Shown piece after piece: positions 6,932-12,174 of a DNA stretch of 12,174 nt. The notes under the pieces were generated by a model. The model ran no database searches, had not been told where the DNA came from, and saw only the letters and a program-made list of their open reading frames with translations. This DNA is from an uncultured Spirochaetaceae bacterium (GTDB lineage Bacteria; Spirochaetota; Spirochaetia; Treponematales; UBA12059): positions 1-12,174 of the forward strand of contig CALKWG010000163.1 of NCBI GenBank assembly GCA_938004315.1, given 5' to 3'. Positions within the stretch are counted from its first letter, which is position 1, and each line of letters opens with the position of its first letter. The position numbers and the translations under genes were made by a program.

Positions 6932-6962
6932 CGCCCTTTCAGAATCGCCGAATCGCCCTTTC
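6932..6962. repeat. Nested short direct repeats between corA and the chemotaxis receptor gene
   Basis: CGCCCTTTC occurs at 6932-6940 and again at 6954-6962, 22 bp apart start to start, about two helical turns. Between and overlapping them is a tandem duplication of GAATCGCC (6942-6949 and 6950-6957). The cluster sits 57 bp before the chemotaxis gene start and 64 bp before the corA start. Such spacing suits cooperative binding of a regulator on one DNA face, but it may be a chance slippage product. Confidence 0.45.
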
Positions 6963-7018
6963 GCTTCGGCTCGGTTGCGATTAAACTATTTCTGATACTG
7001 GAACTCAGGAGCGCGCCT

Positions 7019-9211
7019 ATGAAGTCGAGCATACGAAGCAAAGCATTCATCTTCCTCATCGTCGGCCCCCTTCTCCTGACGGCGGGCCTGGCGGCCATGC
7101 TCTTCGCCGTGGAGTACGGCAAGGACTTACGGAACGCCCAAGTCAAGCTCGACGCCCGCGCCGACAATATACGCGACGCGGTCTACCTCGAGCTGTCCAA
7201 GGGCCTGGAAGTACTGCGCGTCCTCTCGGGTTCGCCCTTGGCCGCGCGGGTGGTAGCCCAGATGCCCCAGGTTCCGGCCGGCCTGGATAACGACGATTAC
7301 GGCGGCCTGGCTGAAATGCCGGCCCTGCGCGAGTTCATGGACTATGCGGCGCGCGGCTCCAGCCTCGACCTTATCTACGTGGCCAGCTCGGGCTCGTCGG
7401 GCTTGATCCTGGGCCGCGACGTGCAGCTGGCTCAGGGTTTCGACGTACGCCAGCGCGACTACTACCAGGACGCCATGGCCAGGCCGGGGACGGCGGTGAT
7501 CAGCCACCCGCGCGTCTCGGCGGAGCAGAGCGCCACGCCCATCATCGTCATCACGGCGGCGCGCGCCATAGAGGACGCGGCCGGCAGGGCCATCGGCGTG
7601 GCGGCCTTCAACTACCGCCTGACGCCCATCATCGAGCTCATCAAGCGTCAGATGGACGCCTACGGCGTGGTGATCAGTTTCTACGATACCCAGGGTAAAT
7701 ACGTGCTTTGGGACCAGGGCGAAGGCGAGGAGTACTACTTCGACCCGGCCAAGCCGCGCCCGCTTACCGAGCTCCTGGCTTCCTATGGCTACGACGAGGG
7801 TCGGGCGGCCGAGCTGGCCGCCCGTCTGGTCGAGGGCGACGCGGCCTCGCTCGAGCTCCGCTACCGGGGCGAAGAGTACCTGGCGCGCGCGCTCCGCATA
7901 CCCGGCACCCGTTGGGCCCTCCTCGTCAGGTTCCAGAAGAGAAGCGTGGTCGACGAGCTTATCCGTACCATACTGCCGCCCATCGCCATCTTCTTCTTCG
8001 CCCTCATGCTGGCGCAGGTACTGATCTTCGCCGTGTCGTCTCGCTTCATCGTGAAGCCGTTGACGAAGGTCGGTAGCCGGCTCGAGGCCCTGGCCGAGGC
8101 CGACGCCGACCTTACCGTCAGCATCCCGACCCTGACCAAGGACGAGATCGGCCGACTCGCGGCCGGCTTCAACGGCTTCATCGGGAAGCTACGGAGCCTG
8201 ATGCTCGACGTACGGCACGCCATCGACGTGACCGCCTCGGTCAAGGAGACCATGTCCTCGTCTATCGAGGAGACCTCGTCGTCCATCGAGGAGATCAGCG
8301 CCAACCTGGCCTCGATCAAGCGGCAGATCGAGGTCCTCGACGGCAACATCGACGAGAACCTGCGCCTGATCGAGTCGGTGGGCGGGAGCATCGGCGCGGT
8401 GGACCAACAGATCATCAGCCAGTCCGCCATGGTCGAAGAGTCCACCTCGGCCATCACCCAGATGATGGCCTCGCTCGGGAGCGTGAACGGCATCGCGCAG
8501 TCCAAGAAGAACACCACGATAGCCCTGGCCTCGCTCGCCGCCGAGAGCAAGGAGACCATCGCCGACACGGCCAACACCTTCAAGTCGGTCGCCGGCTACA
8601 TCGGGCAGGTGGAGGAGATGGCGAGCGCCATCAACGGCATCGCCTCGCAGACCAATCTCCTGTCCATGAACGCGGCCATCGAGGCGGCCCACGCCGGCGA
8701 GGCCGGGCGCGGCTTCGCGGTAGTGGCCGAGGAGATCAGGAAGCTCGCCGAATCGGCCGCCGCGTCGAGCAAGGGCATCGCCGCCCTGGTCAAGGACATC
8801 TCGACGGCGGTCAAGGAGACCGGCCAGAACGTCGAGCGCAGCTCCGAAGCCTTCGACAACATCGCCCACGAAGTCTCCGGCACGGTGAACGCCTTCAGCG
8901 AGATCGAGCAGGCGGTGGCCGAGCTCAACGTGGGCGGCAAGCAGATCCTGGACGCCATGAACGAGATCAACGACGTGACCGTGCGCATCCGCGAGGGCTC
9001 GCGCGAGGTGCACGCCGACACCGCCAAGATGGTCTCCTCCTCGTCGGGCATCAAGGAGGTCTCCGAACGCGTCACCCAGGGCATAGCCGAGGCGGCCCAG
9101 GGCTCGGAGGAGATCGTCTCCAGCATGCAGCTGATGGTACAAGAGGCCCATCAGCTGAGCGAAGTCGTAGGCGAGCTCCGCGACAAGTTCGGGAAGTTCA
9201 AGACGGAATAG
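7019..9211 (+). CDS. Methyl-accepting chemotaxis protein with dCache-like sensor
   Basis: This is a transmembrane chemoreceptor that would control a CheA-CheW array and so flagellar behaviour. I chose ATG 7019 because AGGAG lies 7 nt upstream and a membrane segment follows at once; the frame is open further upstream, but that part lies antisense to corA. The 730-residue protein has TM1 (about 9-31) and a periplasmic double-Cache-like sensor (about 36-312, with the typical RQRDYYQDA at 145-153). TM2 (about 317-340), a HAMP domain (about 341-395) and a long coiled-coil signalling domain follow. The conserved hairpin tip reads [20 protein letters not shown] (540-559) and then [19 protein letters not shown]. 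There is no C-terminal CheR-binding pentapeptide. The ligand is unknown; dCache receptors often sense amino acids or other small metabolites. No che genes are adjacent, so it is an orphan receptor. Confidence 0.95.
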   Translation: MKSSIRSKAFIFLIVGPLLLTAGLAAMLFAVEYGKDLRNAQVKLDARADNIRDAVYLELSKGLEVLRVLSGSPLAARVVAQMPQVPAGLDNDDYGGLAEMPALREFMDYAARGSSLDLIYVASSGSSGLILGRDVQLAQGFDVRQRDYYQDAMARPGTAVISHPRVSAEQSATPIIVITAARAIEDAAGRAIGVAAFNYRLTPIIELIKRQMDAYGVVISFYDTQGKYVLWDQGEGEEYYFDPAKPRPLTELLASYGYDEGRAAELAARLVEGDAASLELRYRGEEYLARALRIPGTRWALLVRFQKRSVVDELIRTILPPIAIFFFALMLAQVLIFAVSSRFIVKPLTKVGSRLEALAEADADLTVSIPTLTKDEIGRLAAGFNGFIGKLRSLMLDVRHAIDVTASVKETMSSSIEETSSSIEEISANLASIKRQIEVLDGNIDENLRLIESVGGSIGAVDQQIISQSAMVEESTSAITQMMASLGSVNGIAQSKKNTTIALASLAAESKETIADTANTFKSVAGYIGQVEEMASAINGIASQTNLLSMNAAIEAAHAGEAGRGFAVVAEEIRKLAESAAASSKGIAALVKDISTAVKETGQNVERSSEAFDNIAHEVSGTVNAFSEIEQAVAELNVGGKQILDAMNEINDVTVRIREGSREVHADTAKMVSSSSGIKEVSERVTQGIAEAAQGSEEIVSSMQLMVQEAHQLSEVVGELRDKFGKFKTE

Positions 9212-9214
9212 GTC

Positions 9215-9243
9215 TTGAACTAGGGATGATGCGCTTGTACAAT
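9215..9243 (+). promoter_or_regulatory. Promoter of the toxin-antitoxin module
   Basis: A -35 box TTGAAC (9215-9220, 4 of 6) and a -10 box TACAAT (9238-9243, 5 of 6) are spaced by exactly 17 bp. The -35 box begins 4 bp after the stop codon of the chemoreceptor gene. The expected transcription start, about 7 bp after the -10 box, falls at 9250-9251, on the toxin ATG itself, so the mRNA would be leaderless or nearly so. Confidence 0.65.
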
Positions 9244-9248
9244 TGTAC
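9237..9248. promoter_or_regulatory. Palindromic operator over the -10 box
   Basis: GTACAATTGTAC is a perfect 12-bp palindrome that contains the whole -10 box and ends 2 bp before the toxin start codon. Type II toxin-antitoxin operons are usually repressed by their own antitoxin-toxin complex bound at a palindrome over the promoter, so this is the natural candidate site. Binding itself is inferred. Confidence 0.6.
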
Positions 9249-9250
9249 CT

Positions 9251-9643
9251 ATGGATATCGTGATAGACGCGTCGGCGATACTAGCCGTCTTACTTAACGA
9301 GCCCGAGCGCGAGGCGGTCGTGGAATCGACTATAGGCGAGTCCCTCATCGCCCCGAGCAGTATCGTCTATGAAATCGGGAACGCCTTAAGCGCCCTCATG
9401 CGTAGACGAAGCCTCACGATCGCCGATTCGATAGCTGCGTACCACGCATTCTCAAAAATTCCGATCCGCTTAATCGAACCTGAGATCCCGTCTGCCTTAC
9501 TCATTTCAGGCGAAGAAAAAATCTATGCGTACGACGCCTATTTCATTACCTGCGCGGAGCGTATGGCTTTGCCATTACTAACTCTGGATCAGAGGCTGGC
9601 TAATACCGCACGAAAACGCGGCGTTTCTGTATTGGAGACATAA
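9251..9643 (+). CDS. PIN-domain ribonuclease toxin, VapC-like
   Basis: PIN-domain toxins of type II systems are Mg2+-dependent ribonucleases that cut tRNA, rRNA or mRNA and stop translation. The 130-residue product matches the family in length and in its acidic catalytic set: Asp6 in IDASAIL, Glu41 in VYEIGNAL, Asp95 in YAYDAYFI and Asp113 in LTLDQRL. The PIN fold begins directly at the N-terminus, so ATG 9251 is well placed. No Shine-Dalgarno sequence precedes it, and the promoter geometry suggests a leaderless start. The antitoxin gene follows after a single base, the reverse of the usual antitoxin-first order. Codon use and base composition are clearly less GC-rich than the neighbours (one sampled line is 50% G+C), hinting at acquisition by transfer. 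Toxicity and target are not proven by sequence. Confidence 0.88.
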   Translation: MDIVIDASAILAVLLNEPEREAVVESTIGESLIAPSSIVYEIGNALSALMRRRSLTIADSIAAYHAFSKIPIRLIEPEIPSALLISGEEKIYAYDAYFITCAERMALPLLTLDQRLANTARKRGVSVLET

Positions 9644-9644
9644 A

Positions 9645-9902
9645 ATGCTAGTCGTAACTTATTCTGAGGCAAGAAGAACGTTCGCCTCGATTCTTGACAA
9701 AGCTAAGGAAGATGGGGCCGTTATCATTAGACGCGCCGACGGCAGTATGTTCCGCTTAATTCCGGAGCCGGGCGCATCATCGCCTTTCGATGGTGTCGCG
9801 ACTGAAATACGCCTGAAACGGGGCGAGCTTAAGAAAGCGCTCGATGAGAGCAAAGACCATACGATAGAAATACATAGAGACATTAGAAAAATTCGGAGCT
9901 AG
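9645..9902 (+). CDS. Phd/YefM-family antitoxin
   Basis: This would be the cognate antitoxin: an N-terminal DNA-binding, dimerising domain plus a flexible C-terminal part that wraps and blocks the toxin. The 85-residue product opens with the Phd/YefM pattern VTYSEARRTFASILDKAKED (4-23), then AVIIRRADGSMFRLIPE. The C-terminal half (about residues 46-85) is highly charged and rich in Lys, Glu and Asp, as expected of the toxin-binding tail. GGAG inside the toxin gene, 8 nt before the ATG, gives it a proper ribosome site, in contrast with the toxin. One base separates the two genes, so they are co-transcribed. Pairing of a PIN toxin with a Phd-type antitoxin is known. Base composition is AT-richer than the surroundings, most so at its 3' end. 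Confidence 0.82.
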   Translation: MLVVTYSEARRTFASILDKAKEDGAVIIRRADGSMFRLIPEPGASSPFDGVATEIRLKRGELKKALDESKDHTIEIHRDIRKIRS

Positions 9903-9918
9903 CTTTAGATCGCTAGCT
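9886..9918 (-). terminator. Possible weak terminator of the tex-DUF92 operon
   Basis: A 7-bp inverted repeat, AGCTAGC (9897-9903) and GCTAGCT (9912-9918), with an 8-nt loop, fills the gap between the convergent antitoxin and DUF92 genes and includes the antitoxin stop codon. On the minus strand, a short spacer (CCGAA) and then TTTTTC follow the stem, a weak form of a Rho-independent terminator. The stem is only moderately stable and the T-run is displaced, so confidence is low. Confidence 0.35.
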
Positions 9919-9925
9919 ATGGTCC

Positions 9926-11407
9926 TCAGCGCCAGAGCAGCCCGGCTACCAGGGCCGCCGAGGCGCTGGCTATCAGGTTGACCGCGTCGTTCCCGGCCCA
10001 GCGGAAGCCGCGTCGCAGGAGGTTGGCCGCGCCCGCCGTGCTCGGCCGCTCGGTAAGCCTGCCGGTCAGGGCGCACTCGTACTGCGCCTGTATGCTGGCC
10101 CCGAGCGCGGAATCCAGGAGCGCCCCCAGGAAGCCGCCGGCGGCCACCCAAAGCCCGGCCTTAAGCGCGCCCTCGGCCCCGAACAGCGGCAGGTAGCCCA
10201 GGGCGAAGATCAGCGCGATGAAAAGCGCCCCGGCCAGGGAAGCGGCGGTGCCCAGCCAGCTTACGCCGCCGGAGGCCCCAGCCGGGAGCTCCCGACCGGT
10301 CAGGATGGAGCGCGGCCGATTGCGCGACAAAACCCCGAGCTCGCTGGCCCAGGTATCAGCCGTGGCCTCGGCTAATGCCGCCCCACAGGCTAAGAGGGCG
10401 CCGGGGTGTCGGGTCAGGGCGTAGGCCAGGGCGCCGACGGCCGCCGCCCCGCCGTTAGCCAAGACCTGGTGGGGGTCGCGACGCCCGCCCTTCTCTACCA
10501 CCAGGGCGGCCTCGTCCCGGCGGCCGCGCCCCAGGCGGCCGAGTATGATCGAGCTAAAGAAGAAGGCTCCGAGGAGGGCGAAGGCCGGGAGGCCCGCCCC
10601 CGATAGGATGCCCGTGCCCACGGCCAGGCCCGTCAGGGCGCCGCCTGCGTCCACGCCGCCCACCAGCCAGCCGGCCAGGGCGAAGACGGCGTTGGCCGCG
10701 GCCGCCGCCAAGACGCCCCCGAGCGCCGGGCTCATGGCTACGTAGCGGTAGAAGAAGGCCGACAGGATAGGCACGGTGATATTGTCGACGCCGAAGGGCG
10801 TCAGGAGCTCAACCAGCGTGGCGAAGACCGCGGTCGCGGCGGCCCGCAGGGCCAGGGTCAAAAATCCGGCCGCCGGGTCGAAGCAAAGCCCCATGGCCAA
10901 GGTAACGATGAAGCTGGCGGCGAACATGGCGGCGGCGCCGACGACGCTCTTCATCGAGCCGAAGATGCGCGCGTTCACGCTGCCGAAGCGCTCGCCGACC
11001 AAGGCCGCCAGGCCGTCACCCCAGCCCATGATCAGGATGCCCACGCCCCCGACCCAGAGCGGCATGAGCCCGGCGTACGAGGCCAGCACGAGGACGAGGA
11101 GGGAGATCGGGAAGTAAATCGTGCCGTAGTTCTTGCTCGGCTCGGGGTCTTCCATGGCCTTGAAGAGCCTAAGCTTGAGCGACAGCCAGTTAATGATAAT
11201 GAAAGTGACGGGGCCCAAGGCCGCGACCCAGAGGCGGTCCATGGTGGCCATCATGAGGAGCCACCAGTGGGACACGCCTATGTGGACGATCTTCCTGGAC
11301 GCCGCCGGCCGCACGGCCCCCGCCTTGAGGAGGCCGCCGGCCAGGGCTATGAGCGCGAAGATCCCCGCGTAGCTCAAGGCCAAGCCTAGGATATTCGCGC
11401 CGCCCAT
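9926..11407 (-). CDS. Two-domain membrane protein: phytol/dolichol-kinase-like half fused to DUF92 (VTE6-like) half
   Basis: The 493-residue, highly hydrophobic protein has two recognisable halves. The N-terminal half (about 1-225) resembles the CTP-dependent phytol/dolichol kinase family (plant VTE5, yeast Dgk1/Sec59), with SRKIVHIGVSHWW (37-49), DPEPSKNYGTIYFP (87-100), GWGDGLAALVGERFG (128-142), KSVVG and ELLTPFGVDNITVP (200-213). The C-terminal half (about 230-493) is DUF92, the family of phytyl-phosphate kinase VTE6, with GRRDPHQVLANGG (308-320), AEATADTWASELG (346-358), TGRELPAGASGGVS (370-383), GALLDSALGASIQ (428-440) and NDAVN (473-477). In plants VTE5 makes phytyl phosphate and VTE6 makes phytyl diphosphate, so this protein could perform both steps on an isoprenoid alcohol. 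Substrate is unknown. The ATG at 11407 lies 3 nt after tex, with AGGAAG upstream. There is no internal stop or frameshift. Confidence 0.85.
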   Translation of the reverse strand: MGGANILGLALSYAGIFALIALAGGLLKAGAVRPAASRKIVHIGVSHWWLLMMATMDRLWVAALGPVTFIIINWLSLKLRLFKAMEDPEPSKNYGTIYFPISLLVLVLASYAGLMPLWVGGVGILIMGWGDGLAALVGERFGSVNARIFGSMKSVVGAAAMFAASFIVTLAMGLCFDPAAGFLTLALRAAATAVFATLVELLTPFGVDNITVPILSAFFYRYVAMSPALGGVLAAAAANAVFALAGWLVGGVDAGGALTGLAVGTGILSGAGLPAFALLGAFFFSSIILGRLGRGRRDEAALVVEKGGRRDPHQVLANGGAAAVGALAYALTRHPGALLACGAALAEATADTWASELGVLSRNRPRSILTGRELPAGASGGVSWLGTAASLAGALFIALIFALGYLPLFGAEGALKAGLWVAAGGFLGALLDSALGASIQAQYECALTGRLTERPSTAGAANLLRRGFRWAGNDAVNLIASASAALVAGLLWR

Positions 11408-11410
11408 GGC

Positions 11411-12174
11411 TTACTTCCTATTCTTGAGGAGCTCGGCGAAGGGGTTATAGGTGGTGCCGTCGTCCTCGGCCGGCCCGCGGCCGCCCTGCCCGCCCGGACG
11501 CCTGTCGCCGCCGCGGCCGTAGGAGCCGCCGCCTTGCCCCGCTCCGCCCCGCGCGCCTGAGCCGCCGGCCGGAGCGGCACCCCCTGAGCCCTCGCCGCGC
11601 TTGACGACGACGACGCGCCTGCCGCCTTGGCCGCCCGAATTGTGGCCGCCCGCGCCCGCGCCCGCGTTCTGGCCGCCGTCGCGGCGTTCGCCGTCCCGGC
11701 GCTCGCTCTTGAGCGAGAGCCCGATGCGGCGCCTCGCGATATCCAGGTTCAGGATGCGGAATTCCTTCACGTCGCCGACCTTCAGGACCTCCATCGGGTC
11801 GCTCACGTAGCGGTCTGACAGCTCGGAGACGTGGATGAGGGCGCTCTCCTTGATGCCGATGTCCACGAAAGCGCCGAAGTCCACCACGTTCTTCACCTTA
11901 CCGGTCACCATCATGCCCTCTTTCAGGTCCTCGAAGGCCAGGACGCCCTGGGACATGATGGGCTTTGGGAGCTCGTCGCGCGGATCGCGGTTAGGCTTCT
12001 TAAGCTCGAGGAGTATGTCGTCGATAGTGCCGTCGCCCACGCCGTACTTGTCCTTGAGCTCGGCGCGGCGCGCCTTATCGGGGTCGGAACCGGCCTTGAC
12101 CAGCGGTAGGAGCTCCGAAGCCAGCTCGTAGCGCTCGGGATGCACCCAAGTGTTGTCCAGGGGATTGGGGCTCT
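11411..12174 (-). CDS. tex: Tex-type transcription accessory protein, C-terminal S1 domain and Gly/Arg-rich tail; 5' end off window
   Basis: Only the last 253 codons are present; the frame is open to the right edge. The first visible residues, SPNPLDNTWVHPERY, match the stretch that precedes the S1 domain in Tex. An S1 RNA-binding domain follows (codons 12-15 residues past GVLAFEDLKEGM; core KNVVDFGAFVDIGI, then ALIHVSELSDRYV and a C-terminal RRRIGLSLK). Tex is a cytoplasmic nucleic-acid-binding protein tied to transcription and RNA metabolism. After the S1 domain comes a tail of about 100 residues rich in Gly, Arg and Ala, with RGG-like clusters, ending in YNPFAELLKNRK. That tail is longer and more repetitive than in E. 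coli YhgF. A GTG at 12145 is internal, not a start. The DUF92 gene follows after 3 nt, so the two are probably one transcript. Confidence 0.88.
   Translation of the reverse strand, partial: SPNPLDNTWVHPERYELASELLPLVKAGSDPDKARRAELKDKYGVGDGTIDDILLELKKPNRDPRDELPKPIMSQGVLAFEDLKEGMMVTGKVKNVVDFGAFVDIGIKESALIHVSELSDRYVSDPMEVLKVGDVKEFRILNLDIARRRIGLSLKSERRDGERRDGGQNAGAGAGGHNSGGQGGRRVVVVKRGEGSGGAAPAGGSGARGGAGQGGGSYGRGGDRRPGGQGGRGPAEDDGTTYNPFAELLKNRK

Noticed and set aside
6975..7001. Possible promoter for the chemoreceptor gene (TTGCGA with TACTGG or GATACT)
   Set aside because: Spacers are 15 or 13 bp and the -10 match is poor; no sigma-28 or sigma-54 consensus was clear either.
6707..7018. Upstream extension of the chemoreceptor frame
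   Set aside because: It would overlap the start of corA on the other strand and add about 104 non-family residues before the membrane segment, whereas ATG 7019 has AGGAG at 7 nt.
8189..9151. Long minus-strand open frame (320 codons) opposite the chemoreceptor gene
   Set aside because: It lies within the conserved signalling domain coding region and reads as a low-complexity Leu/Gly/Asp/His product, a shadow of the real gene.
12143..12145. GTG as start of a stand-alone S1-domain protein
   Set aside because: The frame continues upstream to the window edge with SPNPLDNTW, which matches Tex, so this codon is internal.
1..12174. CRISPR arrays, tRNA or rRNA genes, insertion sequences, prophage genes
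   Set aside because: I saw no regularly spaced repeats, no cloverleaf or rRNA signature, and no transposase or integrase motifs in the window.

Overview
This window comes from a high-GC bacterium (roughly 65% G+C by eye). The gene content and style fit a free-living, fermentative anaerobe, and a spirochaete is my best guess. The reasons are an Rnf complex in the C-D-G-E-A-B order common in anaerobes and a long methyl-accepting chemotaxis protein whose signalling domain resembles treponemal receptors. The taxonomic call is inference only. No rRNA or tRNA gene, CRISPR array, insertion sequence or phage gene is visible.

Layout, left to right. (1) 1-353, minus: a TspO/MBR-like membrane protein (tryptophan-rich sensory protein type), cut off by the left edge. 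(2) 405-5697, minus: a complete rnfCDGEAB operon, with a good sigma-70-type promoter at 5669-5697, a leader of about 196 nt, translationally overlapping genes and a Rho-independent terminator at 405-434. Rnf exchanges electrons between ferredoxin and NAD+ and couples this to Na+ or H+ transport. (3) 5762-6868, minus: a CorA-type divalent cation transporter. It is separated by a structured 150-bp divergent intergenic region (a perfect 11-bp inverted repeat plus direct repeats) from (4) 7019-9211, plus: a 730-residue chemotaxis receptor with a dCache-like sensor. (5) 9215-9902, plus: a compact, less GC-rich toxin-antitoxin module. A PIN-domain (VapC-like) toxin comes first and a Phd/YefM-like antitoxin second, with a palindromic operator sitting on the -10 box and an apparently leaderless toxin start. 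(6) 9926-12174, minus: an unusual membrane protein that joins a phytol/dolichol-kinase-like half to a DUF92 (VTE6-like) half. It lies 3 nt downstream of the 3' end of tex, a transcription accessory protein with an S1 domain and a long Gly/Arg-rich tail, which is cut off by the right edge.

The Rnf genes form one physical machine: soluble RnfC (NADH/FMN/Fe-S), flavoproteins RnfD and RnfG, membrane pair RnfA/RnfE holding an intramembrane Fe-S site, and ferredoxin-interacting RnfB. The features most worth following up are the two-kinase-like fusion at 9926-11407, the reversed-order toxin-antitoxin module with its promoter/operator/start arrangement, and the departure from the usual flavinylation motif in RnfG (and more mildly in RnfD).
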